Translations under genes and position numbers: made by a program
Notes under the pieces: generated by a model
What the model was told of the DNA's origin: nothing
Seen by the model: the letters and a program-made list of their open reading frames with translations, nothing else
Databases searched by the model: none
Part shown: one piece after another, positions 36,128 to 44,617 of the stretch
Position numbering within the stretch: position 1 is the first letter of the stretch
How the letters are laid out: each line of letters starts with the position of its first letter
DNA from: Mangrovibacterium marinum
GTDB lineage: Bacteria > Bacteroidota > Bacteroidia > Bacteroidales > Prolixibacteraceae
Assembly (NCBI RefSeq): GCF_003046625.1
Contig: NZ_QAAD01000006.1
Span: 217,255 to 281,254 of the forward strand
Length of the DNA stretch: 64,000 nt
Direction of reading: 5' to 3'

Positions 36128-36808
36128 ATGAAACTTATTCGTCTTCTAATCATTACAGTTTTGAGTGGATCCTTTTTCGCTGCAAATGCACAGGGTGTTT
36201 CTGTAGTTGGTAAAGTGACAACCTTTCAGGAGTATCCGCTTCGGAATGTGTCGATCGTGTTAAAAACAGCCGGCACCGAATACCTCACCGATTCTGCCGG
36301 ATTATTTCAATTTCAGTCCGGACCAAACGAGAAACTCCGGATTAGCGCACATGGATTTGTTACAGAAGATGTTCGGTTGAAAGATTATAAGTCAGGTGAT
36401 ACCCTGCGTGTTGATCTGCGGTTTCGAAATAGTGAGAAGAATTTCAACTATGCCACCGGATACGATTATATCAGCGCCGATCAACTGTCGAGTGCGATAG
36501 CTCATTTTGAGTCGGGCCCCGATTACAGCAGCTATAACAGCATCATCGAGATTATTGAAGGACGGGTGCCCGGAGTCAGTTGTACCGGCAGTTCAATTCA
36601 GATCCGCTCGTCGCAGCTGCTCGAAGGGGGAACCGCTGATGCCTTGCTGGTGGTGGACGGTGTGATTGTCGATTACCCGGTTTTTATCGCAGTACCCCCC
36701 TCGCAAGTCAAGTCAATCGACATGTTAAAAGGTGCGGCAGCCTCAGCCCGCTACGGCTCCCGCGGCATGGGTGGTGTTATTGTTGTGAAAACCAAAGCCG
36801 CGCAATAG
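36128..36808 (+). CDS. Stand-alone TonB plug-domain protein (no barrel)
   Basis: 226 residues: signal peptide (MKLIRLLIITVLSGSFFAANA), a carboxypeptidase-regulatory-like domain (SVVGKVTTFQEYPLRNVSI, about 25-100), and a plug-like domain (GRVPGV, ALLVVDGVIVDYP, IDMLKGAAASARYGSRGMGGVIVVKT). It stops naturally after the last plug strand (KTKAAQ), where a SusC would enter the barrel. A ribosome site and stop are present and nothing barrel-like follows, so it looks like a genuine short gene and not a fresh truncation. It follows a terminator, so it has its own promoter. Possible roles: periplasmic decoy or partner of TonB, or a remnant. Function unknown. Confidence 0.8.
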   Translation: MKLIRLLIITVLSGSFFAANAQGVSVVGKVTTFQEYPLRNVSIVLKTAGTEYLTDSAGLFQFQSGPNEKLRISAHGFVTEDVRLKDYKSGDTLRVDLRFRNSEKNFNYATGYDYISADQLSSAIAHFESGPDYSSYNSIIEIIEGRVPGVSCTGSSIQIRSSQLLEGGTADALLVVDGVIVDYPVFIAVPPSQVKSIDMLKGAAASARYGSRGMGGVIVVKTKAAQ

Positions 36809-36880
36809 CAACTTGGATATGCAATAATATGGATAAACAAATTCATGAAATGAGGAAACAGAATTTAAAGCGCCAACTAA

Positions 36881-36949
36881 CGAAATGGTTATCAAATCCG
36901 GATCGCCTGGCCCTAAAGCCACACCTGTTATAGGATATTTATTCTTCAT
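36881..36949 (-). pseudogene. Truncated precorrin-2 methyltransferase start (tetrapyrrole methylase)
   Basis: From ATG at 36947-36949 the minus strand reads MKNKYPITGVALGPGDPDL then ITIS, the N-terminal signature of SAM-dependent tetrapyrrole methylases such as CbiL/CobI. Similarity stops there; the next residues (LVGALNSVSSFHEF) are unlike the family and the frame closes at 36743. The start overlaps the nitrilase stop by 11 bases, as in a tightly coupled operon. It is therefore the cut end of a cobalamin-biosynthesis operon, marking the left edge of the AT-rich island. Confidence 0.7.
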
Positions 36950-37784
36950 CAATTTTTTCTTTAAAAGATAGGTTTAGGGTTGTGGTTCTACAGGATGGAA
37001 AATCAGACATCAAACTATCTTTGATCTTCCTGATATCGTAAAAATCTATTTCAGCCATACAATATCCAGGCGCCATGCCTTTATATTGAGCTATTACTTT
37101 ACCGCGCGGTGAAATAATCATTGATACACCCGCGTAATTCTTCTTTGTTGGAGTAGTTCCTGTTGCATTGCATGCCATCACAAAACAAGCATTGTCGTAG
37201 GCACGGCATTTCAACATCATCTGAAAGCGTTCCATCTTTTCTTCGGGTGTTTCGCGTGGCGAAGCAAAAGCAAAAGCCAACAAATTGGCACCTTGACATT
37301 GATATTGTAAACTCAACTCAGGATAATGACTTTCGAGACAAAGATGCATCCCAATTTTAGAATGGTTCAGTGATAATAATTCCAACTCCTTGCCCAATTC
37401 AAATACTTCTTTTTCGTGAACCGATAAATGTGTTTTATTGTGTTGATGAATAATGTTACCGTCCTTAAAAGTCAGTTGGGCAATAGCTGCTCCCTTATCT
37501 ATCAGCATGGGTATACCTACAGAAAAAGTTATTGAATACTGCTTCGAAAGTTGTTTTAATTTTAAGATCGTATCATCAGCAACAGAAAGGAATGAGGCAA
37601 GATCATCGGTAGTATTGATATAACCAGATACCGAAAGTTCAGGAAAAAGTGCGTACTCTACCTCCTGCTTTTCCAACTCGCTTAAAAAAGACTCAATGCA
37701 ACGGAGATTTTGCTCAATAGCCAGTGTTTCCATCCACGAACTTACGGCTGCAATCCTCATTGTTGATTTAGTTATATCCATCAT
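36939..37784 (-). CDS. Carbon-nitrogen hydrolase (nitrilase superfamily)
   Basis: 281 residues, cytoplasmic. The Glu-Lys-Cys catalytic triad is present: Glu49 (ALFPELSVSGY), Lys117 (HNKTHL), Cys149 (MHLCLESHYPE). Family members hydrolyse amides or nitriles or run the reverse amidation with glutamine. It is the last intact gene of the corrinoid operon, 2 bases after the ABC ATPase. An amidase acting on corrinoid side-chain amides or the aminopropanol linker would fit, but this is only inference from position; the ordinary salvage enzyme for that step, CbiZ, belongs to another family and is absent from the window. Confidence 0.85.
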   Translation of the reverse strand: MMDITKSTMRIAAVSSWMETLAIEQNLRCIESFLSELEKQEVEYALFPELSVSGYINTTDDLASFLSVADDTILKLKQLSKQYSITFSVGIPMLIDKGAAIAQLTFKDGNIIHQHNKTHLSVHEKEVFELGKELELLSLNHSKIGMHLCLESHYPELSLQYQCQGANLLAFAFASPRETPEEKMERFQMMLKCRAYDNACFVMACNATGTTPTKKNYAGVSMIISPRGKVIAQYKGMAPGYCMAEIDFYDIRKIKDSLMSDFPSCRTTTLNLSFKEKIDEE

Positions 37785-37786
37785 CC

Positions 37787-38815
37787 TTAATTGTAAATAT
37801 TTTGATGTGATACAACTCGCATTATCTCCGAAACAATATCTTCAACCTTGTTGGTTGTATGTGCTTTTAACTGATTGCACCAAAATTCGAAAGGTTGATC
37901 TGAATCGTTAATAATGCGAACATGAAAATCTTCAATCTCATTGGCTTTTACCGGTTTAATTCCTTTTCGCATTAAAGCCCGTCGCAAAAGCACGTACTCA
38001 AAACCATGACCGACAACCGGAACCGTTAAGTTATATTGATGAGCCACTTTAAACATGCCCGTTTTGTTATCAAATTCAATTTTATCCTTTTTAAACATCG
38101 CCTGAAAAGCATTTTGCAGAAGCAAGTCTTCGGGAGTTCCGGTAATAATCGCCTCGGATTGCAACAACCACAGGCGATCGGCCATTTGCAAGGCTAAATC
38201 TAAATCGTGAGTAGACATTAAAATAGATTTGCCCGTTTGAACAGCCAGCTTGCGCAACAACTGCATTACTTCAACCCGAGCAGGCAAATCAAGAAATGCA
38301 GTAGGTTCATCTAAAATGATGATGGGTGTATCCTGAGCCAAGGCTTTGGCAATGGTAGCTTTTTGTCGTTCGCCATCGCTGAGCGAAGTAACCAGGCGGT
38401 TTCGTTTATCACCCATTCCACAACGCTCAATAGCCTGCTCTATTATTTGTTTATCTTCAGAGTTTAAACGGCCTAAAAAACCCGTATGCGGACTTCGGCC
38501 ATAGGCAACCAGCTCGTAAACCGTTGCGTTAGGCACATTAATTTTTTCGGTAAGAACAACTGCTACCTGTTTGGCCAGATCTTTCTCATTCATCGCTTCA
38601 ATTGTTGAACCGTTAATACTAACGCTACCTTCAATTGATTTCAAAAAACCGCTTATGGTTTTTATCAAGGTACTTTTACCGGTTCCGTTTGCTCCCAACA
38701 AACAGGTTAATTCGCCATTGTTGAGTCCAGCATTTAAGTGCCGTGCCACAACCTTGCCTCCTTTTGAAGAACGATAACCGGTTGATAGGTTTTCTATTTG
38801 AATGGATTGCTTCAT
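37787..38815 (-). CDS. ABC transporter ATPase, BtuD/FecE type, with C-terminal extension
   Basis: 342 residues. Residues 1-255 are a standard importer ATPase: Walker A GANGTGKST, signature LSDGERQ, Walker B IIILDEPTAFLD, switch His in MSTHD. The last about 85 residues (from QYNLTVPVVGHGFEYVLLRRALMRKG onward) are an extra alpha/beta module that I do not recognise, not needed for ATP hydrolysis. It is encoded with a FecCD-type permease and a BtuF-like binding protein, so it powers vitamin B12 or corrinoid import. Gaps of 2 and 15 bases to its neighbours indicate one transcript. Confidence 0.88.
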   Translation of the reverse strand: MKQSIQIENLSTGYRSSKGGKVVARHLNAGLNNGELTCLLGANGTGKSTLIKTISGFLKSIEGSVSINGSTIEAMNEKDLAKQVAVVLTEKINVPNATVYELVAYGRSPHTGFLGRLNSEDKQIIEQAIERCGMGDKRNRLVTSLSDGERQKATIAKALAQDTPIIILDEPTAFLDLPARVEVMQLLRKLAVQTGKSILMSTHDLDLALQMADRLWLLQSEAIITGTPEDLLLQNAFQAMFKKDKIEFDNKTGMFKVAHQYNLTVPVVGHGFEYVLLRRALMRKGIKPVKANEIEDFHVRIINDSDQPFEFWCNQLKAHTTNKVEDIVSEIMRVVSHQNIYN

Positions 38816-38830
38816 CGATACAAATTGATT

Positions 38831-39880
38831 TTAAACAGATAATTGATCGCGACGACGACGCCAGATAACTGAAATAACTACCGGAGCTCCTACAAAAGCA
38901 GTTACTGAATTGATAGGCAGGGCACCGTCGAATCCAGGTAGTCGGGCAATTAAGTTGCATAGCAAGGCCGTTGCCGAACCCAGAATAGCACTATTCAGTA
39001 TTAGTATATAATGATTGGAAGTTTTAGAAACCATCTTTGCCAGATGAGGAACAGCCATACCTATAAAGATGATGGGCCCACAAAAAGCCGTTACAGTGGC
39101 AGTTAAAACTCCCGATAACATAATAATCAGAAAACGAGATCGTTCGATTCGTAATCCAAGGTTACGTGCATAATTATCGCCCAGCGAAAGCATATTCAGC
39201 CATTTACCCAATAACAGGCTTAACAGCGAAACTGCAAGTGTAAACAACAGAAAGTAGTTGGCGCGATCTAACGACAGCTTACCAAAATTACCCAATCCCC
39301 AGATCACATACGAATGAATGTCTTCTTCGAGACTGTAGAACTTCATAATGCTAACAAGCGAGTTACTAAGATAGCCAATCATCACGCCCATAATTAAAAC
39401 AGAGAGTGTACCCCCAACGTGGCGGGCCACCATCAGAATAATAAATAATATGCCCAATGCTCCGGCAAAGGCAGCAAATAATACAGCCATATCGCCTACC
39501 AGCCCCACGCTGCTTAATGAATATCCGAAAAGATTACCGGCTATCAACACCACAAAACCCACTCCCAGGCTAGCGCCTGATGAAATACCCAAAACTGATG
39601 GACCAGCCAATGGATTCCTGAAAAGCGTTTGCATCAGCAAACCCGATATACTTAACGCACATCCGGCGGCTAAAGCCACTAACGCTTGTGGCAGGCGGGT
39701 TCGGATAAGAATATTGCTCCAAACAACATTTGGAGTATCGTTATCAAACAATACATTTAGCACTCCTTCAAATGGAATATGAACCGAGCCCCAAGCCAGG
39801 TTCATCAGAAATAAAACGATAACCAACGCCACCCCGGCTAAAAGCTTAAGCAGCGTAGTATTTGTATTATTATTCTCCAA
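38831..39880 (-). CDS. ABC transporter permease, BtuC/FecCD family
   Basis: 349 residues, about ten hydrophobic segments, with the FecCD signatures RLPQALVALAAGCALSISGLLMQTLFRNPLAGPSVLG-type N-terminal region (residues about 44-82) and the C-terminal LIARLPGFDGALPINSVTAFVGAPV-type region (about 310-336). It forms the inner-membrane channel for the periplasmic substrate delivered by the binding protein at 39870, whose 3' end overlaps its start by 11 bases. B12 rather than siderophore is suggested by the riboswitch and chelatase-like neighbours. Confidence 0.9.
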   Translation of the reverse strand: MENNNTNTTLLKLLAGVALVIVLFLMNLAWGSVHIPFEGVLNVLFDNDTPNVVWSNILIRTRLPQALVALAAGCALSISGLLMQTLFRNPLAGPSVLGISSGASLGVGFVVLIAGNLFGYSLSSVGLVGDMAVLFAAFAGALGILFIILMVARHVGGTLSVLIMGVMIGYLSNSLVSIMKFYSLEEDIHSYVIWGLGNFGKLSLDRANYFLLFTLAVSLLSLLLGKWLNMLSLGDNYARNLGLRIERSRFLIIMLSGVLTATVTAFCGPIIFIGMAVPHLAKMVSKTSNHYILILNSAILGSATALLCNLIARLPGFDGALPINSVTAFVGAPVVISVIWRRRRDQLSV

Positions 39881-41003
39881 TCTCTTTCCAGTAAACAGGT
39901 TTATAATCAGGTAGCAAATCGGGATGAAAATGATGAATATAATCGGCCAATAATATTTGAGGTCGTAAACCCGATTCTTCGCGATAAGGAATATCTCTTA
40001 AATTACACACCAACACATTTCCGGTTCTAAAAGCATCGAAATCGGCATATCGCTCATCTTCTTCTTTTAACATTTTCTTACCAAATCCATGAGGAGAGCT
40101 GGTTAAAACCCGCCAATATTGAGCATCGTGCGCCAGTGCATACACCGATTCGAAGTCCATTGGCGAAGCTCCGGTTTTATGATCTTTAATTACATACTCT
40201 GCTCCGGCATCGGTAAATAGCTGAGCAAAGAAGCTATCGCCACCAGCCACATACCATGCACTTCCCTTCATTTTACCACTAAAAACGGTTGGCCGTTTTT
40301 TAATATTTTGAGTTAAGGACTTAAGTCGGTTATATTCATTGGCAATATCCGAGAAAATAGAATCAGCTTTGGACTTTTGATCGACAAATAAAGACATGAA
40401 TTTAATCCATTCCGCTCTACCTAAAGGTAATTCCTCAGAGTAAGCAGCCATCGGAACCAAAGGAATACCCATATTTTTAATCATATCGTACCCGCCTGTT
40501 TTATAAGGCGAAACAAAAATAACATCGGGATTGATGGCAGCAATTATTTCGGTGTCGAACACCCCTTCTTTACCTACTCGCAGTATTTTTCCGTTCTTTA
40601 CACGTTTTTTGATTTCCTGATTAAATAAATGACGACTGCTGTTAATACCTGCCACGCCATCAATGGCATCCAATTCGATTAAGTAAGCAAGTTGAGTTGA
40701 ACTCAAGCAGATGATTCGTTGGCAAGGAACTTTAATTTCGTTGGCTTTTAGATCCTCCTCATAATTGGCTGGAAGCAAATAGAACTGAGCCAACACACCA
40801 GATAGATCTTTGGGATTAAAAATAGTAACGCGTGTTTTATTATCAACTGTATCGATACTAAAACCTTTGGCATATTGCATATTACTATAGGCACAATTGG
40901 TTTCAGATCCCTTTTCGTTGGAGCAGGATGCAGACCAAACTAACAAATAAAGGATTGTTAATTGCCCAATAAACCTAAATCTGAATATTCTTTTATTCAT
41001 CAT
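39870..41003 (-). CDS. BtuF-like periplasmic binding lipoprotein
   Basis: About 377 residues from the paired ATGs at 40998-41003. MMNKRIFRFRFIGQLTILYL then SASC is a lipoprotein signal. The mature part has the helical-backbone binding-protein pattern (QRIICLSSTQLAYLIELDAID, NPDVIFVSPYKT, GIPLVPMAAY). This family carries corrinoids, haem or Fe-siderophores to FecCD permeases. An upstream in-frame start (41060) would overlap the chelatase gene and mask the signal peptide. Confidence 0.85.
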   Translation of the reverse strand: MMNKRIFRFRFIGQLTILYLLVWSASCSNEKGSETNCAYSNMQYAKGFSIDTVDNKTRVTIFNPKDLSGVLAQFYLLPANYEEDLKANEIKVPCQRIICLSSTQLAYLIELDAIDGVAGINSSRHLFNQEIKKRVKNGKILRVGKEGVFDTEIIAAINPDVIFVSPYKTGGYDMIKNMGIPLVPMAAYSEELPLGRAEWIKFMSLFVDQKSKADSIFSDIANEYNRLKSLTQNIKKRPTVFSGKMKGSAWYVAGGDSFFAQLFTDAGAEYVIKDHKTGASPMDFESVYALAHDAQYWRVLTSSPHGFGKKMLKEEDERYADFDAFRTGNVLVCNLRDIPYREESGLRPQILLADYIHHFHPDLLPDYKPVYWKEIGE

Positions 41004-41046
41004 GTTTAACTTTATCATTATATCAATCAGCCATCGTTTGAATGTT

Positions 41047-41916
41047 CTACAATTTTCCAAAGGTTTCTTTTAAATGTTTGATCCAAACATCTACTATTGC
41101 ATCATATTCAGCTAATCCTTTTAGAACAGTTTTCACTTCGAAACCTTGTGCCTCCAATTGCGATTTCCAACTATCAGCATCATCCCCTGCCATATCGTTC
41201 TGAGCATGATCACCCGCAACCGACATAAATGGTTGTAGATAGACTTTTTTTATTTTTTGATCTTTCAGCTTTTCGATAATATCCCCTAATTCAGGATATC
41301 CTTCTACTGTTCCTAAAAAAATGGATGGTGATTTTTGCCAAAGATAATATTGAAAGCCGGGATAATAAACATTAGACTGATGACTTGTTCCATGTCCCAT
41401 TAAAACAACAGCTTCACTTTTTCCTATTTTTTCAGGCAAAACAGATGACATAGCATCGAGTGTAGCCATCATATCTTCGTGCGTATATAGCAATGGTTCT
41501 CCAATTAATACTACTTTGGCATTTTTAGGCATATGATTAAAAGCTGTTACTGTTTGCTTTAGCGCATTATATTCTTCACCCGGGATAATATGAAGCGACT
41601 GAACAGCAATATGAGTATAGCCGTCGCTAGCCATTTTAGCCAATGCTTCGGCTGGCGAATCCACATGTTTACCTTGCTTATGAAGTTTTTTTCGTATAAA
41701 GTTGGCTGTGTATGCCCAACGAATTTCAGTATCAGGGAATGCACCTTTTACCTTGGCTTCTATTCTATCGTATGCCTGTTGTGCATTGGCATAACTGGTT
41801 CCAAACGTTACTAGAAGAATACCTGATTTATCCTTAACCGTTTCTTTTGCGCTAACACTTATACAACTCATTATAAGTAAAATAAAACCCAGTTTAATAT
41901 ATTTATTTGTTTTCAT
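41047..41916 (-). CDS. cbiK: Exported CbiK-type sirohydrochlorin cobaltochelatase homologue
   Basis: 289 residues with a signal peptide (YIKLGFILLIMSC, possibly lipidated at Cys18). The CbiK active-site residues are all kept: Glu114 or Glu115 (HIIPGEE), His175 (MGHGTSH) and His237 (SVAGDHAQNDMAGDD). Cytoplasmic CbiK inserts Co2+ into sirohydrochlorin during anaerobic B12 synthesis; a periplasmic form is known in Desulfovibrio. Outside the cytoplasm it could bind or (de)metallate tetrapyrroles on their way to the ABC importer encoded next to it. First gene of the 36881-41916 unit; the 346 bases upstream contain no B12 box. Confidence 0.88.
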   Translation of the reverse strand: MKTNKYIKLGFILLIMSCISVSAKETVKDKSGILLVTFGTSYANAQQAYDRIEAKVKGAFPDTEIRWAYTANFIRKKLHKQGKHVDSPAEALAKMASDGYTHIAVQSLHIIPGEEYNALKQTVTAFNHMPKNAKVVLIGEPLLYTHEDMMATLDAMSSVLPEKIGKSEAVVLMGHGTSHQSNVYYPGFQYYLWQKSPSIFLGTVEGYPELGDIIEKLKDQKIKKVYLQPFMSVAGDHAQNDMAGDDADSWKSQLEAQGFEVKTVLKGLAEYDAIVDVWIKHLKETFGKL

Positions 41917-42152
41917 AAGTACTTTCAGTTAAGATCGTATCCCTTTGTTGATCAACTATATGTTGAGTTATTAAAAACCTACTTTGCATCTTGACTCTTT
42001 TGTTACCACTTAACTTTTTACCTTTTAAAATGGCAAGTATTTAAAGGATGAACACTTGCTACCTTTGTTTCTTATTATTATAATGTCTACTCAAACAGCT
42101 CTATTGAATTAAATGCCTATAACATGCAAAAACCACGAATACATCAAAGCAC
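41917..42152. other. AT-rich leader of the chelatase/ABC importer unit
   Basis: No gene. The region must carry the minus-strand promoter for the genes at 36881-41916, unless they depend on read-through past the terminator at 42153-42196. I looked for a second cobalamin riboswitch and for a TAnnTTTG box on the minus strand and found neither. Confidence 0.4.
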
Positions 42153-42196
42153 AAAAAACAAACTCATAAGTCATCCTATATACTTATGAATTTGTT
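42153..42196 (-). terminator. Terminator after the second TonB receptor
   Basis: On the minus strand AACAAATTCATAAGT pairs with ACTTATGAGTTTGTT (15 bp, one G-T) around a 10-base loop, followed by a T-run. It separates the riboswitch-led receptor unit from the importer unit. Confidence 0.8.
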
Positions 42197-42262
42197 TTAT
42201 CAAACTCTTTATGTTAGTATGCAAAGAATAGTTGGGCAATAATAAAATACTGCCCTGATTAT

Positions 42263-44470
42263 TTATTTTGCAAAAACGATATTAACTCCCACTTTAAATG
42301 TGCGTCCCGGAGTAATGGTACTGCGGTTAAAACCATCAGGTAAATCATCTACATAATCAAAAATGTTATCGATCCCCAAAGTAGCTGTTAATTTGGTTCC
42401 GCTAAAATCAGCAAAAGTATGTGTGGTTGTAAAATTCCACAAATCGTATCCCTTGGCATTTCCCTCGGTATCGTTAAAAAAGCGTTCATCCTGAAATCTA
42501 CCAGTCAGTAATAGATTTAAATCATAGTCTTTCCATTTATGAAGATAACCAGCACGAACATTACCATAATTCTGCGCCACATACTCCAAACGAATATCAT
42601 CATTAAGATTTTTTGCATCTACATAACTATATCCACCACCAACTGAGAAACCTGCAGGCAATTTGGCATCAAACATTACATCTACACCTTTGGTGCGAGC
42701 TTCTTCTACATTGTAATGTTGACGTCTGCGTTTAACGCCGTTATCTGCATCTTCGGGTAAAGTATCTACATCGCGATAGGTAATCAAACCTTTTACATCG
42801 TTTTGATAAGCACTTACACTGGCACTTAACCAATTGTTGTGATAATCTACACCCAAAGTATAGTAATCCGATTTTTGAGGATCCAAATCAGTGTTACCTA
42901 AATACATGGTACTTCGCATTACATAGTGATAGTATTGCTCTTTTAGTGTTGGAGCTTTAAAACCTCTGGAATAAGTACCACGAATATTAAAATTATTTAG
43001 CTTATATAATGCCGAAAATTTAGGCGTTGCGATGGTTCCGAAGTTATCGTGTTTCACCACACGTACACCTGCTGTAAGCATTAAATCTTCGAACAGTGTT
43101 AATTCGTCCTGAGCATAAAACGATAAAGTATTAACATCTACCTCACCATTTAAAATGCGTGTTTCAGAACGGTAAATCTCCTGAACCAACTCCGATCCTA
43201 CCGATAACGTTTGGTTATTACCGATGCGTGATACCCAACGTAAATTGTAATCGCGTCGTTGCTGATCATTATTTAAGGTAAGTTCTCCCAAACGAAAATC
43301 GCCATCCTCATCGGTTTGATTGTATTTGTAGTAATATTTGTATCTGTCAGAATTAAAATCGAAAGCTAAATGTGATTTTTTCGAAAACAAATACTTCGCT
43401 CCAACATTGTAACTCAAATCTTCGAAATAGAAACCATAATTAGATACTGTAACCGGGCGCATTAAATCGTTGATGTAGTATGATATTCCTCCGTTAATGC
43501 TTAAATTTTCATTGATATTATAGCTTAAATCCTGGCGGATATTACGGTTGACATATGCATTCTGAGTCATTGCATCGGTTTCAACCACTGTATAAGTTCC
43601 ATCATCATTCCAATCATCAAGCTCGTAAGTACTGTTTTGCCAGCCATCGGTTTGATTCATCGAAAAAGTAGTACTACCCGATAGCTTATCGAAGTTGAAA
43701 TCGATGTTATTGGTTTGTTGCAAGGTGTTGTAACTCGAATATTGAGTGTTGTTTCTGACAGACAGACCTCTGTTTGATTTTTTAGTGATGATGTTAATAA
43801 CACCTCCAATGGCATCGGATCCATACAATGATGAAGACGCTCCTTTTACCACTTCGATGCGCTCAACATTATTAGGAATAATTCGTCCCAAGTCGTTCAT
43901 ACCTCCCATATCACCGTAAACGCGACGTCCATCAATTAAGATGACGATAAAATCGTTTCCTAAACCATTTAATTGAATGAAAGATCCCATTACTCCGGGT
44001 GTAAAATCGAACGAAGGACTTACTGATTGCATTAAACTCATAAAATCAGGGGCAGCCACTTCTTCAATCATTTTCGAACTGATTAATTCAGTTGGTACAG
44101 GAGCTGTTTTAAGATGATGAGGCGTGCCGGTACCTGTTACAACTACTTCGCCTAGATTTCCTTCCGACTGTATCATCTGAATGCTTAAATTCTTTTTATC
44201 TGATTGTAAGTTTACATCCAAACGGTATCTTTTATAGCCCGAGTACGAAGCACATACCTGATAATCGCCAGTTTTAATATTGTTTAATTTAAAGTTTCCA
44301 TATACATCGGTAGCAGTTCCAATGGTTGTTCCATTGATATAAACGTTGGCGCCTATTAGCGGCTGCTGCTGCTCGTCGGTTACTACACCCGTCACGCTAA
44401 CTCGTTGTTGTCCATATGCTAATCCTGACGTTATTAGAACGGCGCATATGAAAGTAAATAATCTGATCAT
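42263..44470 (-). CDS. TonB-dependent outer-membrane receptor, BtuB-like (second)
   Basis: 735 residues from ATG at 44468-44470 (MIRLFTFICAVLITSGLAYG signal peptide). An N-terminal carboxypeptidase-regulatory-like domain (VSVTGVVTDEQQQPLIGA), the plug start EVVVTGTGTPHHLKTAPVPTE, plug motifs (GASSSLYGSDAIGGVINIITKK) and a 22-strand barrel ending FKVGVNIVFAK follow. It is a clear paralogue of the receptor at 45592 (both have TGTG-(T/S)xHL...PV...E at the plug). Corrinoid import is inferred from the shared operon with CbiK-like proteins and the upstream B12 riboswitch. An in-frame extension to 44527 lacks signal-peptide character. Confidence 0.88.
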   Translation of the reverse strand: MIRLFTFICAVLITSGLAYGQQRVSVTGVVTDEQQQPLIGANVYINGTTIGTATDVYGNFKLNNIKTGDYQVCASYSGYKRYRLDVNLQSDKKNLSIQMIQSEGNLGEVVVTGTGTPHHLKTAPVPTELISSKMIEEVAAPDFMSLMQSVSPSFDFTPGVMGSFIQLNGLGNDFIVILIDGRRVYGDMGGMNDLGRIIPNNVERIEVVKGASSSLYGSDAIGGVINIITKKSNRGLSVRNNTQYSSYNTLQQTNNIDFNFDKLSGSTTFSMNQTDGWQNSTYELDDWNDDGTYTVVETDAMTQNAYVNRNIRQDLSYNINENLSINGGISYYINDLMRPVTVSNYGFYFEDLSYNVGAKYLFSKKSHLAFDFNSDRYKYYYKYNQTDEDGDFRLGELTLNNDQQRRDYNLRWVSRIGNNQTLSVGSELVQEIYRSETRILNGEVDVNTLSFYAQDELTLFEDLMLTAGVRVVKHDNFGTIATPKFSALYKLNNFNIRGTYSRGFKAPTLKEQYYHYVMRSTMYLGNTDLDPQKSDYYTLGVDYHNNWLSASVSAYQNDVKGLITYRDVDTLPEDADNGVKRRRQHYNVEEARTKGVDVMFDAKLPAGFSVGGGYSYVDAKNLNDDIRLEYVAQNYGNVRAGYLHKWKDYDLNLLLTGRFQDERFFNDTEGNAKGYDLWNFTTTHTFADFSGTKLTATLGIDNIFDYVDDLPDGFNRSTITPGRTFKVGVNIVFAK

Positions 44471-44617
44471 TTTTATTTTAAGTTGTTCTCCGAAATATTC
44501 TGTAATTAAGCTATGTAAAAAAAACATATGAAATCAGCCTTTGCTATCTAATTATTAGTAAGTGAGGAAACAGCAAGGCTGAAATCATATGTGGCAGATT
44601 AAAACATAACACTATTA

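Noticed and set aside
41917..42152. Possible second cobalamin riboswitch ahead of the exported CbiK gene
   Set aside because: No AGTCAGGA..CCTGCC box and no GGTG..CCCGC core on the minus strand.
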